64,000 nucleotides of DNA, from contig NC_044278.2 in the NCBI RefSeq assembly GCF_004027225.2, positions 62,001 to 126,000 on the forward strand. The letters are read 5' to 3'. Each line of letters starts with the position of its first letter. The stretch's first letter is position 1. The notes beneath the pieces are model-generated. The model searched no databases and was not told the origin of the DNA. It saw only the letters and a list, made by a program, of their open reading frames with translations. The position numbers were made by a program, and so were the translations under genes. The DNA is from Strigops habroptila (Eukaryota > Chordata > Aves > Psittaciformes > Psittacidae). Below are positions 48,801 to 61,525 of this stretch, one piece after another.

Positions 48801-50087
48801 AACTCAGTAGTAATGCTCGTGTTCTTGGATGCATGCTTCCTATGGAAGAAGATCCTTCAAATCTCTTTTTTTCCAGAGCTGTCAGCATACAGCGTGGCAG
48901 GTTGCTTGCTTTAATGATCAAGCAGAAAGGTTGTGCAATGTGCTACAGGCAAGAGGATTCAGAGCTCAAACTGAACATGCTAGAAAGCAGTGGGTGTTGC
49001 TGACTTGAGCTCTGACCCCTGTCTGCAGGAACTTTTTTCCCCCCAACGCAGGCCTATTCAGAGAAAATCGTCTGACCTTTTGAATTGTTTTTCAGTTGTA
49101 GTAGGGGATACTTGTGTTTTCTTTTTGCATTTGGTGACTTTAACCAATGATAAAGCAGGCTATGCTTAGCTAGCATTACAACTAACTTGGAATATACAGG
49201 AGTACAGATCAATATACCTTCAGAAACAGTAAAGGGGAGTCTTTGCTGGACTTCAGAGAATCATGAGGTTGATGCTTATAGCTGAAGACAAGCATTCAAA
49301 TTACTTCTCCCTTTTTTTGTCTGTGTTGCTGAGGAAAAACCAATGTGTCCAAAAATGTGCTCCGAAACCAATGCATAACAGTATCTTTTCTCGGTCCTGA
49401 AATCCTGAGATTACTTTGGCTTGTTAGTGGTGGGAAGGCGGGAAGATAGAAGACACCTAGGATTTCTTCACAAACCTACCCATAGTAACTTGTTTTGAAT
49501 ATGGATAGAATGCTGAAATATCGAGATAATTCTAACTGTTTAGCAGTTCAAAGTCTAAGCTTTGGTATCTCTTTCTAAGGACTACACATGCTGTGGGCTA
49601 AAGCAGCTGTGTGTAAGTAGCTTAGCTCTCGCTCAGCTGTTTGCTTGTCTGACATAGAAAGGAAAGAAATATTTTATATATATATGGGGTGCGTGTATAC
49701 AGTTGTACAACACTAATTTTATAAATTACTAGTGATTGTGGCTTAAGAAAACCACCTAAACCACTGGAGTCAAATCATTACATAGAAAGCGAGTGTCTCA
49801 GCTGGTTACAGTTTCACACCTTGGCGAATCCTCATGCCATAAGTGGGTGCTGTGGTGCCATGGCAAAAATCTGCAAAGCCACAGGTAATCTATAAATGCT
49901 TTTCAAAGTGTATGATGTAGATCTAATGCAGTGTAATAGCCATGTCGGCTTAAGTGGTGAGTGCAGCTCAAGGGCACCAAAATCAAAGATTCATGGCAGC
50001 AATGGTCATGAGGTGCAGCAAGGAAAATCATAATCTAAGACAAGGAGAGGATTATTCTCTGTGTGTGTGGTGAAGCACGACCCACAT
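45834..50087 (+). other. Intron 2 or beyond of the unidentified gene, left part
   Basis: No repeat of note. A segment at 46844-46965 has a good acceptor (CGTTGCCTCTGCAG) and donor (CAGAAAG/GTGAGC) and one open frame across it. That frame requires phase 0 input, whereas the exon at 45717-45833 leaves in phase 1; in phase 1 it meets TAG after ten codons. It is therefore not called as an exon. Short open frames elsewhere lack splice support. Confidence 0.4.
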
Positions 50088-50252
50088 TACCCAGAGAGGT
50101 TCAGGAATCACTATCCTTGGAGATGTTCGGGACTTGATAGGACAAGTCCCTGGGCAACCTGATCCAAATTGGAATTTGGCCCAGCTTTGAGCAGGAGGTT
50201 GGATCCATGTGCCTTCAGAGGTCCCTTCCAACCTCATCTTTTTCCATGATTA
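50088..50252 (+). mobile_element. CR1 LINE 3'-end fragment (~165 bp)
   Basis: ACCCAGAGAGGTTCAGGAAT, CACTATCCTTGGAGATGTTC, GTCCCTGGGCAACCTGATCC, TTGAGCAGGAGGTTGGATCC and CAGAGGTCCCTTCCAACCTC match the 3' region of a CR1 type with the CCAGAGGTCCCTTCCAACCTC tail. It differs from the subfamily of the tails at 26.3 and 27.6 kb. Non-coding and inactive. Confidence 0.88.
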
Positions 50253-53200
50253 TATGAAAATGTTTATCTACAGAATAACTGCTTTTTTAAAAATAAGATC
50301 AATTATATGGTTCCTAACAAACCAGCAGTATAATACAACTCCTAGCAACAACAAAGTTCCTGATTCCCGTAAAATCTTTGCCCAATAACTGTCTGGAAGA
50401 AGTTACATTTTATGTTTCTTTAAGAAGCAGACATATCAAAGAAGTTTTTGCAATTTACAGGAAGGTCATCAGATTAGTAAATTAGAGAATCAGCTGCTGG
50501 GTGAGTTTTTGCTTAACATTGCTCACCATCTTCCCTTGAAAGGTTTATCACACCTTGATTGTTTCTAGGAGACCTTTTGATATTCCACATTTCCTCAAAC
50601 TACACCTGTGTGTGTGTCCCATGTGAAATCCAGGCCAGAATTTGCTGATAAGAAGAGCTTGATGCAATTTGCACTATCAGCAGGACTGTAGTAGCAGTAG
50701 ATTGCATCTGGCAGATACGGGAAGAGCAGCTATCCTTGGAGCTGGTCTGCTGATCCTTCCCTAGTAGCGCAGTGAGAAGGCAATGCCCTACTGTGGTCAT
50801 GCGGAGGGGGGAAAACAAAAGTTCTGTTGCAGTTCCTCTTGAATGTCTGGGTAGCTTCAATTCCTGTAATTAGAAGCAACAAATACAATATAAACACCTT
50901 CAGATATTGGGGAGAGGAGGAAGGGGCAAAAAAAGACTGAACAGGCTTGCAGGCTGCCTGGACCAGGTCAAGCTGAATTGTTGTTCCTAGTTCGAGTCAC
51001 TCCGATGGTGCTCTGAAATATAAAACTTCTCTTTTTGGCTAGCAGTGTAAATGGGGACAGTTGCAGTTGTTTTGTTACTTAAAAATCATATGTGCACTTG
51101 CAGACATATTAGAACATGTCTTCTATGCATATGTAATATGTGTATTAGAAATCTAATGCATTTTGGAGAGTACATGTAGTAGGGTATATTTCATGTGGTT
51201 AATCTGGTATTAGGGGACTACCGCAAAGAAGAGAGACAAGTCACTGCCCACAAAAGCCCAAACAAAATGGGAGTCCTAACACTGTGTTCTTTGTTACTTA
51301 TGCTGTAAAGAATTCTTTTCTGGAAAGCAAATATGTGAGATAGGAGAACTAGGGAGAGAGGGGTATTTCGTGCAAGAACTCCTGTACCCATTTCTGAATC
51401 ACTCTGTAGTTCCCAGCTCGTACCCCAAACTCTACTTAAATATACTGTAAAATTTTCATTTAAAGGAAATAATCACCTAAAATTCATACCTTTATAGGTA
51501 GATAGATACCAATGAAATATATATGTACTTTTAAAGTCTCTCCAGTGATTACTGGGATATGGTGTAGAATGCATTAAGTTGTTTTAAAGTAATCAGTTCA
51601 TACCCACAAATGAAACTGAAGCTCATTGCAGCAAAATAAAACTAATCTGTATTGCTCTCCTGTGAAGCATCTGATTGCAGAGAGCTGTTGAGCACTCATT
51701 TGGGATTCTGCACTGAGTCTCTGATAGACTGTTCTTTGACCCAAATTTAGATTAAACCCAGATGACAAAGGTTTAGCAATCTTTGCATGTGCGCTACCAC
51801 CTGTTATATATTCAGGTGGTGCAGTAAGAAGAGTTGGGATAGAACAACCAAAGCTCTCCAGGCATGTTGTGATACACTGCAGTTACATTGAGGTAGTGAT
51901 GAAGTAACTTGGGGATGATGAGGCTACATGTGTCTTCTGTATCCTCATCATAGGCATGTAGAGGCATTTAGAGACATTTGAGTGATTTCTGTGGAAACAA
52001 CAAGCCCAAAGCCTTTGTTCTTGAGACCAAGGTGTCCCATGCTGGAAAGAATAGTAGGCAGGTGTGTGAATGATACGCCTAAACCTCATGTTCTCACTTC
52101 TGCCTCTGCAAATTTGATGTTACTTTTTATAGGTGGAAGGGAAAGGTGGTTTGTATATGTCTGTGTAAAAGAAAAAATTCTTGAACTGCGAATAGATACT
52201 TTATTTCTGATTTGGCAGTCGGTATTGGGCAGGGAGGGCATGTTAGCTTTAATGAAAGAAGCTTCAGCCTTAATACAAATGACTGCTGCCTGTCTCACAG
52301 TAAAGTTTTCAAAATACATTTGAAAACACACTATCAGCATGTACCTTTACACTGTCAAAGTACCAGTGGTTTTCTAAAGCAGTTGAACATGATTTAGTAG
52401 TTAACCTTTATCTCTTGTACATAATACAGCTTTGCTAATGGATAACAATACTGTATTTTGAAGGGAGGATTTGTTTTGTTTTTAATGGAATGATTAATCT
52501 TAACCACTTTAAAATTGGCAAGTAGCCTTTATATAAAAAAAGATGACTGTTAACCAATAGTATGTTACATTTTTGAAAAGAGATCTGGTTGTCTTCATTT
52601 GTTCAGGCAACACCCTTTGCAGAAACTCTTGATGGAAAAAGAAATCAATAGTGTTTCTTTAAGGTATTCTCTCCTTATGTGTGTTGCTTCCTCATGTATT
52701 GGGTAATTGTGAAGTGAAATGTTCGCTGCCTGCTTCAATTTAGTCACAGTATTAAAAAAAGGCAGTTGCACATAACATTTTGGAATGCAGCTGAACTCCT
52801 ACATGAGCTGTGGAATTTAAATTTGATCAGAAAGCATGCTTTGCTTTCGTTCAATTATAGTTCCATTTGTCATAAGTCCTTGTAGGCAAAGACAGCGTGC
52901 AAAATTAATGCAATCTATAAATATTGCATTTTTCTTTAGAATGAATCTTCATTGACTTCCACAACAAGTATAAGATACTAAGCATGCAGACATTCCACTT
53001 TGTGGCCTGTAGTCAGAAAATATTTCATGTCATGCTTATTTCAGAGAGGTTCAAGATAAGCTAAACAATACATAATGAAACATAACACGTATCATTAAAA
53101 GTTCCACTACAATGTAATTTTCAGAAATCACACAACTGAATGTAAGAATAATTTTGGCATGTAAGAATAATTTTAGTATTAAGTGCAGGAGGAGATAACT

Positions 53201-56200
53201 TGAGCAGAATACCTATTATTAATGAGGAAGTAGAAAATCTGTGGTAACAGTTTATGAAACTAGCAGGTGCTAACCTAGCAGCTGAGGACAAAAGGGTTCT
53301 TATTACTGAAGTGGCAAAAACATAATGGTTTTATGATGGTAATAAAAGGGCTTAAACTCTAATGAAAACTGTGTGATCTATCTAAACTTAAACTTAGCTT
53401 TTCCTTATGAATGTTGCATAAATTTGTCTAAGGCTATTTGCATTACTGTTTTACAGCCTGAAAAGTGTCTGTGTTTTCTGGTGACTGCATTTTCTGTAGC
53501 TGTTTTCCCAAGGATTGTTAGTCTGCATCTTCGAGGGGTGAAAAACCTGCTTTCCCTGAAAGGGCTTTATAGGGAAGAAGAAATTAATTGTTACATGTTG
53601 GGCAACAGTATATAGGAGACTATAGATGATGTAGGAGTTGAGACGTTATATTCTTCAGGTACTGTGTTCATCTTCCATATACAAAGAGTGCGGGTATTGC
53701 GCAGGTGTTCTGTTGGTCTTCAGTTCTCCTAGGTTAGCAAACCAAAGAGTGATGAGGCACACGAGAGGTAAAGGAGAGCAGTTAATGGTATAGTTTTGCC
53801 TTCTTAGTAGGACTTGTGTTGCAAAAGTACACATTCCATTTTTATTACATGAAAAGAGAAACTTAAGACAATCACACTGTTAAACTCTGGAATTAATGGT
53901 CTAATACAATTGAAGATCTAGGATATTTTTGAACATGAAGGAAAACAAAAAGATTAATTACGCTATATAGCAAGTAGCTATATAGGAAGAATGCTTCTGA
54001 GTGCAGGTGTGTGGTCTGTGTGGGGTGGTTGGCTGGTTTGTTTTATGTAAAAGGTTCAGTTTTTGCAATCTGTAATAGTTTAAATCCTTGGGAATTAATT
54101 TCCAGGAAGGTTTAGTTTTGAATAATGAGAACTTTCTAATGAATGTATATGTAACTAAGAACCTCTGATGTCATCATCTGGAAACAAGCTTTGATGATGC
54201 AGATATCTGTTGGTGCTGCTGTGGCGCCTGTTGCCCTAGGTGTGCCAGAACTTGCCTGCCATCATCCAGGAATTAAAAATGATCCCATTATCATAGCAGT
54301 AAAATGAAAACCAATTTCTGTACTCTTTCACAAAAGGTAAATTTACTTACTAGAAAGCAGGATATGAATAAAGCCACCACTTGATACAATTAAGAAAAAA
54401 GTTTCACTTGATATCATTGAAAGTAAATCTTTCATTTTTGAAAATATGGTGTTCTCGATGTTTTACCAGAATGTCTGAGATTTCAAAAATGTTCTTGGCA
54501 GTCACCGTGGGAGTAAGCTTCATAAAAAATAATAAAAATTGGCAGTAAAGAGAAAGATACAATGCATGTAGTATAAAACACTTAATCCTGGAACCTGTAC
54601 AAGTACTAAGTGTCCTAATGTATATTTACTGAGATACAGCTTGCGTTTTTATTTATGTTGCATAGTAAAGTATTTCGGGATTCAGTTATCTGTCCTTTTT
54701 GTATACACTTTATTTTAAAAAGCTATCATACCCATAAACTCTCAGCTCTTGATGAGTTGAAATGAATCTCTAAAAGGCTATTCTGGCAAGAAGCTCACAG
54801 TTCAAACAAGCTTGTTTATTATGTTGAGTAGCTGAAATGGATTTGTTTTTAAGCAAGGTTTCTTTTACTTATCTGCTGCTGCTCGGGGTTCACTTCTTCC
54901 AGCGATGGGGGGGGGGAAAAACCCAAGTAAACCCAAAAACAAAGTCATTTTAGCCTTTTTTAAAAACAGAACTCATAAAAAAAAAAAGTGCTGTGAAACC
55001 TTTGTTAGAGTGAAAATACCAAGCCTGGGTTCCAGCATTAATAGCTACTTTGCTACAAGTTCACCATTTACCCATCTTCACACTGGCAGCTCCTATGCTG
55101 ACTGAGTGACTCTGGAATATTAATTTTTCCCTTCTGCCACTTGCTCTTCTGTGTTTAGATCCTCACTTCTGCAGGAGGAGTACAGCCCAGCAAAGGCTTT
55201 GGTATGGCAAACCTTGAGTGAAAAAAGCCAACAAAAGTACCTCAAGAGTTGTCTTGACTACTGGTAACCGGTAAACTAATCTCAACTTCCAAAAGAAAAA
55301 ATCTGGAAAAACTGTCAAAGTATATCTGCATAAGTAATGATCAGTAACAAATGAATTGTGCCAAGATACAGAACAGGCAGGGAGAGGGAGGAGAATTGGC
55401 AAGAAGGCGTCCTTAGCATGAAGAGTGAAACAAGGTTGAAAGGTCATCAGTAGTCCTTCTAGCTCTGTTTTGAACAAAATTGATAAACTAAAGACTATTT
55501 AATTGCAGGCATGTAGTATTATAAAGGCAGGGTGTCCTATGCAGAGCCTTGCATGTAAATCAGTTAATTGAAATTTGTGCTGAGTCCCACTTAGACCATT
55601 TCAGTGCTCTCTCTGGAGGTGAATTATTTATCGAAGTTCTTGAATCTTTCTGTATCTCAATACCAGTTATGGAATCTATCCAGTGATGGCTAAGATATAT
55701 CTATTTTTAAAGAAAATAATATTGTTTGGTTATACTTATTAGGTGACATTTTATTGAATTGGGGACCTTCTCATTAACACTCTGCTCAGTGAAAGTGGTC
55801 TTCAAAGGATTATCTCAAATGTATTAGATGAAAGTGCTCAATGATTTGCAATTTCACTACAGTCTTTCATTCACAGTTTAAAAATTGCCAGCAAATGCAC
55901 AATTAATTACATAACAATTTAACTTTGACGGCTTATTTCTGGATCAGATAGAATAAGTCACAGCTGTCTCATCTTTTTAAATGATGTTTCAGTGCTTTGT
56001 GATTATGCTTCATAGTTGTAGGGTCATATCATTAAAAATACATGGGTACGAGTGTTGTTTCCATTATCCTAATATCTAGTAGAAAATGCAGATTATTTCT
56101 TGTCTATTTGTTACTGTGACAGTGAATGTTTCAATTTCCTCAGTCTGCATTAAAAGTAGGAATAAATAGCATCTACTATATTATTTTTTATTGCTAAAGT

Positions 56201-56870
56201 TCAGGCAGATAGTATCAGACATACATCTTTCAACTATGTAAGTTGAAAAGCTTATTGAAAAGAATTAAAGCTTTATTTTGCTGCTAGGAGATACTGTATT
56301 GTATAGTTGAAGTCTAAAGTATGCTATCCTCTCTATGTTCTATCTGCAATCTGTGTTTCTTTCAAAAACTCTGGCATTGATCATTACCAGTAATAATTCC
56401 TGTGAATTTTCTTTATTATAGAAAAGTAACCTAGGGGTATTTTTATCATGTATATTGTAATACTGTGGATACATATGTGTATGTGCCAAGCACTTGTTCC
56501 TGCTGCTTGCTGGTTTGATTTGCTACAATTTATTATTTAATAATTTGAAATGAATGAATAATCCTATTTACATGGGATGTTCTCTTCCTGAAATGCACAT
56601 TGGAAATTTGTCTTCCATAATAACACTCATATATCACCTGGTATAAAACTTGTAGGGTTTTTTTGCTTTGTAGTAGCGTAAAGTTCCCAAGGGAACTTTG
56701 AGAAATGTGAGACTTCATCTTTCGCGATGTTTATGATTAGCACTGTCCACCTGAATTTAAAGGTTCAGGAATACTGTGTGAAAGATACTTCACATATTTT
56801 CCTTAATCTCAGTTGAAGCAACAAAATGTAGAAGATATTTACTTGTATGTAGAAAGTGGTCAGGTATTCT
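50253..56870. other. Intronic or intergenic DNA, nothing recognised
   Basis: About 6.6 kb of AT-rich sequence. A 20-bp imperfect tandem duplication lies at 53141-53180. Open frames of 80-113 codons (for example 51982-52323) carry no recognised domain or matching splice sites. If the gene at 45.7 kb extends rightward, this is part of its intron. Confidence 0.4.
53141..53180. repeat. 20-bp imperfect tandem duplication
   Basis: TGTAAGAATAATTTTGGCA is followed by TGTAAGAATAATTTTAGTA with period 20 or slightly less, sharing the first 15 bases. Confidence 0.8.
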
Positions 56871-56965
56871 CAGAATGGCTGGAATTGAAAGGGTCCTCTC
56901 AAGGTATTCTGTGCCACCACCCTGTCCAGCGTGGGCTTAGCTAGCACAAGCTGCCCAGGACCATA
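56871..56965 (-). mobile_element. CR1 LINE 3'-end fragment
   Basis: On the minus strand it reads GGTCCTGGGCAGCTTGTGCT ... GACAGGGTGGTGG ... GAGAGGACCCTTTCAATTCC and AGCCATTCTGAGAATACC. This matches the same CR1 3' type as 50088-50252, in the opposite orientation and more diverged. The tail has lost its usual ATTCTGTGATT repeats. Confidence 0.75.
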
Positions 56966-59445
56966 CACAAACACTTATGCTGTACGAATATTTTGGAGAA
57001 GTAGAATTATTATTGCTCTCTACATTATGTTAAAAAGATGAGGGGGAAGATGTTTTCTAGATATAATTTTGTGTATTAATTTGTGTGTGTGTGTGACAGG
57101 CAAGCTCAGCCTCTGTTGATTGTTTCACTGGGCTGTCCGTCAACTCTCAAATGAGTTTAATAGATGTGTTCACTCTTGTACAAATTGGAAAGCAGATGCT
57201 GTGCTTGAAGTGCCACTGTACATAGCATGAGCTTATACGTGGCCATTAAGAAAAATAAACACAAGTATGACACGTTTTCATGTGAAACTGCTAGCTTCAT
57301 CTGGCACGTCACATTGTCATTATCTCTGACTTGAAATGGCAGCATTGTTACCTCCCCACTCTTCCAAGTATTTCTCTCTTATACACACTGCATATCAGAG
57401 TAAGATGCTTGTTGTGAGGAATCCTTTGTTTTAGCTTCCAATGCACTTAAATGTGCTGAATTGGTAACACATAGAGCCTGCCCCTGCTTTTATCTTTGCT
57501 CTTGATTGCATGTGGCTTTGTTAAGGGTTACTAATTTTCATGGCATAAGTATTAAATCCAGCTTCAATAATCATTAACATTTGCATGCAGTTGATGTGCT
57601 TAATTCTCCTAAGGAAAATAACTATCATTTTGGCTACTTGATTTGTCTTGTCTTTTTACATGAGAAATTCTGCTTTCCTTCATCCAAGCCCTTTTAAAGA
57701 GCTGATTTCATGATTCTGTCATGGTTCTGTGTTTTCAAGTTCAAAATGAATGATCTGCAGGGTAAATGTGATGTATGGCATCATGTACACAGGCAATGTG
57801 TATCTGAATGCCTGCAAGCTTCAGTTTTACATGAACTCTCAAATAAGATGGTCAGCTTCGCTTTTATTCTCAAAGCAAGCAAATAAATGCTAAATGTTAA
57901 AAAACGGCTACATGTCTGATAAAAAATACAATCCAATAGAGAAACATTTGACCACTTTTGGGCCCTGTCTGTTATGCACATGGTCTGAGTGCACATCAGC
58001 TCTGAGTGAAAGTAGTGTTGTGATTTATGCGCTCTGCCACAGCTGGCTCATAAATCTTGCCATTCTTGGATCCTGTCTGATAGTTTCTTTGGTCCTTTAC
58101 AAGGCCAGCCACTGAGAAGGCCTATGACTTTCTGATGGCAGATTCCACGTGTTTGAAGTATCCTTTTTTCCTCAAAAAAAAAAAAACAACAAACAAACAA
58201 ACAAAAAAAACAAAAAAAACCACCAAAAAAACCCCAAACAAACAAAAAAAAAAAACCAAAAAAAAAAACCAAAACTCTGCATATTCCTCTGTATTTTCTA
58301 GATCTGATACATAGAACACTTCCAGAATCAACATAAAAATAGTAGCATTTAGCAGATTTCTGCAGGACTGTCTATATTTTAAAGTATATGTTATTTGGGA
58401 TGTAGGGGTTTTTGGCTAACTTGGATACAAATCATCTAAATTCATTAGTATGGTGAAAATGCTACTAAGCAGTTTTTAGAACAGGCAGTTCTCGCTAAGG
58501 AGGTAGTGCATTCTAATTAAATTCCAGATCAAAATCCAGAAAGCATTTCTGTGAGGACACTTGACAAGCTGACTGAAGGCAGTAGTCTCGCAGTAAAAAG
58601 CAGGAAATCAAATGGTTCTAATTCTTTGTGTTTTCACAGTCATAACTGTCATAAGTTAAAATAGGTATTTTCATTAAAGCACTTCTATTAGGTTATCTTA
58701 GCTTATTGAGAGGTAATAATGACTTTCCTCCAAGGCTGAGGAGGAAAATAATATCAAAGGAAGCTGCAAGTACTTTGTGAGTAAACAAAGACAGAATTTG
58801 GTCAAGTATGCAGTAGAAATCTGTATATTAAGGATGGTGAAATTTGTGTTTTGTTTTTTATTAAAAAAAACCCCTTTTTCATCAATAAAATACAACTTCA
58901 GCCTTCCTCACTACCTTGATGCCAACATATTCTAGGCTTTGGTTTGCCCTGCAATCCTATATTGACTTTTAATTAAATCTCCTATGATACCTACCAACCT
59001 GTTGATGTGTAGATGTGAGCAGATGGATACAACCAGTAAGTTGTGCAAACAGCTACTATCATTCCTACATGCTGTATAAGAAACTGCTGGGGGATTTTCC
59101 TTCCTTAGAGAGCAAAAGGAGTTCTGTTGCTATGGTAACACAAAGTTTAACGCTATTTTTTGCTTGGGGAGTAATTGTTTGGATTATAAACTGAAAGAAG
59201 TAGTGACATGCTGTTTGGAGACTGGCTGCAGGCCCCCTCTGGAGAGAGACTTTTCTTTGCGTCATGCAGAGAAATCCCACATACAAAAAACCACTATTCA
59301 TTGTATTGCATTGCACACATGCCTGGAGTTATCAATACCATTTACAGCAACACTTTATGTATTCATCTTCCTCCATCAGTGTGTGATGTGTAATGAATAC
59401 AGTGGGAAGAATTTACTTACCCTTCAACTGAAATAAGAGGCAAGT
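56966..59445. other. Intronic or intergenic DNA with an A-rich tract
   Basis: No gene recognised. The main structure is the A/C-rich tract at 58174-58276. A short GT run occurs near 57083-57095. Confidence 0.45.
58174..58276. repeat. A-rich tract with CAAA units
   Basis: A runs broken by C (AACAACAAACAAACAAAC, then AAAAAACAAAAAAAACCACC). Minus-strand open frames through it consist of F, V, L, C-type strings and are artefacts. Confidence 0.88.
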
Positions 59446-60363
59446 ATGTGTTATGTGGACAGTGAGATTGAGTACACCCTCAGCAAGTTTGCCAACACCA
59501 CCAAGCTGTGTTGTGTGGTCAACACCCTGAAGGAAAGGGATGCCATCCAGAGGGACCTTGGCAGGCTTGAGAGGTGGGCCAGTGCAAACCTCATGATGTT
59601 CAGCAAGGCCAAGTGCAAGGACCTGCATGTAGATGAAGGCAATCCCAAGCACAACTACAGGCTGGGCAGAGAATGGATTGAGAGCAGTCTTGAGGAGAAG
59701 GACTTGGGGAGTGTTAGTTCATGAGAAGCTCAGCTTGACCCAGGAACGTGTGCTTGCAGCCCAGAGACCCAGCATCAAAAGGAATGTGGACAGCAGGTCG
59801 AGGGAGGTGATCCTACCCCTCCACTCTGCTCTCCTGAGATCCCACCTTGGAGTACTGCCTTCACCTCTGAGGCTGCCAATGTAAGGACATAAACCTGTTG
59901 GAGCAAGTCCAGAGGAGGCCACAAAGATACTCAGAGGGCTGGAGCACTTCTACTATGGAGATGGGCTGAGATAGTTGGGCTTGTTCAGCCTGGAGAAGAG
60001 AAGGCTCTGAGGAAATCTTATCACAGCCTTCCAGCACCTAAAGGGGGCCTACAGGAAATCTGGAGAGGGACTTCTTACAAGGACATGTAGTGACAGGATA
60101 AGGGGGAATGGTTTTAAACTGACAGAGTGGAGATTTAGATTAGGTATTGGGAAGAAGTTCTTCCCTGTGAGGGTGGTGAGAACACTGGCACAGGGTGCCC
60201 AGAGAAGCTGTGGCTGCCCCATCCCTGGCAGCGTTCAAGGCCAGATTGGACACAGGGGCTTGGAGCAACCTGGTGTAGTGGAAAGTGTCCCTAGCCATGG
60301 CAGGGGGTTAGAACTGGATTTGCTTTAAACTCCCTTCCAACCCAAACTCTTCTAGGATTCTGT
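59446..60363 (+). mobile_element. Damaged CR1 LINE (end of reverse transcriptase plus 3'UTR)
   Basis: The coding part starts just before the reverse-transcriptase YADD-type motif. The equivalent of FADDTKL is FANTTKL here, so both catalytic aspartates are lost. It continues with [21 protein letters not shown] 1-base insertion near 59708 (GACTTGGGGAGTGTTAG) breaks the frame, and further indels follow. The 3' region contains GGAAGAAGTTCTTCCCTGTG and CATGGCAGGGGGTTAGAACT and ends CTCTTCTAGGATTCTGTGAC. It is about 80 percent identical by eye to the corresponding part of the CR1 at 61-64 kb. Inactive. Confidence 0.92.
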
Positions 60364-60477
60364 GACTTTTATTCAGTAAAGTTAGGGTGAAAATTAAAAA
60401 AAGAGTACTAGTAATGGTCTTGCTCATGTTTCTGGGAAGATCCTAAATGCTATCTGCTGCCTTCCAAATGCACAGTG
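60364..60477. other. Short spacer between CR1 and probable LTR
   Basis: About 110 bp, nothing recognised. Confidence 0.5.
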
Positions 60478-60990
60478 TGTTGTGGATGGAGTGATGCACT
60501 TCAGTTGTAAAAGAGAAATAGCAATATGTTTATTGATATAAACCAGTGATTTAACAAAGTTTGGCAGTAAATGCAACAATGGTTTAACAACTTGATGGGA
60601 AGGGACACTTGAGTATTTACTGTATAGAGGGCAGGGTCAGACAAAACTGTCAGGGAGACCCTCCCATTGAGTTACGAGGTGCAGAAAGAATCCCCTTGCC
60701 TTCTAAAATCCCTCTCAGAGAGGAGTGTAGGTGTCCGTAGATCCAGACTTCGACTCAGACTTGGTCAATGGTTTATGGCTAAGGGATTATAGGTGCACAA
60801 TCAATTCTTTTCATCACTTAGCAAAGATTTCAAAGTTTAGCATGCTATAAATCACTTACTGAGAATCTGTTGCAGCTGGGAATCTCTCAACCTTGAGGAG
60901 TAACCTTGAGAGGTATCCCTATTCAAGGGGAGATCCTGGCATGGAGCCCACTGCTGTGCAGGAGAGCTCAATGGGACCTGGGCTGTCCAC
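60478..60990 (-). mobile_element. Probable solo LTR, avian retrovirus-like
   Basis: At the left end, on the plus strand, it begins TGTTGTGGATGGAGTGATGC. On the minus strand AATAAA (in ATATCAATAAACATATTGC) lies 60-70 bp before that end, as in the R/U5 part of an LTR. The other limit is taken at GGGCTGTCCA, giving TGGACAGCCC at the sense 5' end; this is uncertain. No target-site duplication was found. Family unknown to me. The adjoining CR1 starts about 15 bp to the right. Confidence 0.5.
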
Positions 60991-61009
60991 TATTTACGGA
61001 ATGAGATAA

Positions 61010-61525
61010 TTGACTCAGAGGGTCATAGTAGTAGGGGATTCTACTTTGAAAGGCACAGAGGCGCTCATCTGCCGGCCTGATCCAGTCTCAAGGGAGGTGT
61101 GTTGCCTGCCGGGGGCTCGGATCAGGGATGTTGCTGAGAGGCTGCCTGCTCTAGTAAGTCCTGCTGACTATTACCCCCTTCTAGTCGTCCATGTGGGTGC
61201 TAGAGATATAGACAGCAGTTGCCTGGAGGACATTAAGAAGGACTACAGAGCCCTGGGAGAGGTGGTTAGGGGCTCTGGAGCTCAGATAGTTTTTTCATCG
61301 ATTCTCCAGGACAAAGGGGAGGACCTTAAAAAAGCTAGGCGTGTCTGGCAGGTTAATAAATGGTTAGAACAGTGGTGCCATAGTCAGGGGTTTGGCTATT
61401 TAGAACATGGGGCTCCATTTGGGAGGCCAGATCTACTGGAGGCTGGTGGAGCTGGTCTGACAAAGAAGGGGAAGAGCTGTTTTGGTAGGAGGCTTGCCAG
61501 GCTGGTCAGGAAAGCTTTAAACTAG
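61010..61525 (+). pseudogene. CR1 ORF1, 5'-truncated esterase (SGNH-like) domain
   Basis: The open frame covers 171 codons from just after an in-frame TAA (61007-61009) to TAG at 61523; the first codon is TTG, so the true start is missing. CR1 ORF1 proteins act in the retrotransposition ribonucleoprotein and carry an SGNH/GDSL-type esterase domain, often after a zinc-finger part. Visible here are VIVVGDS (block I, with the GDS serine), LPGARIRDVAERLP, and LVVHVGARDID at the place of block III, where the usual GxND reads GARD. The C-terminal part is [18 protein letters not shown]. The DxxH block expected just before it is not visible (EAGGAGL), so catalysis is doubtful. The zinc-finger portion is absent. 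The frame ends GCT TTA AAC TAG, discussed under the frameshift site. Confidence 0.85.

Noticed and set aside
58048..58334. Minus-strand open frames of F, V, G and C strings
   Set aside because: They are translations of the A-rich simple repeat at 58174-58276.
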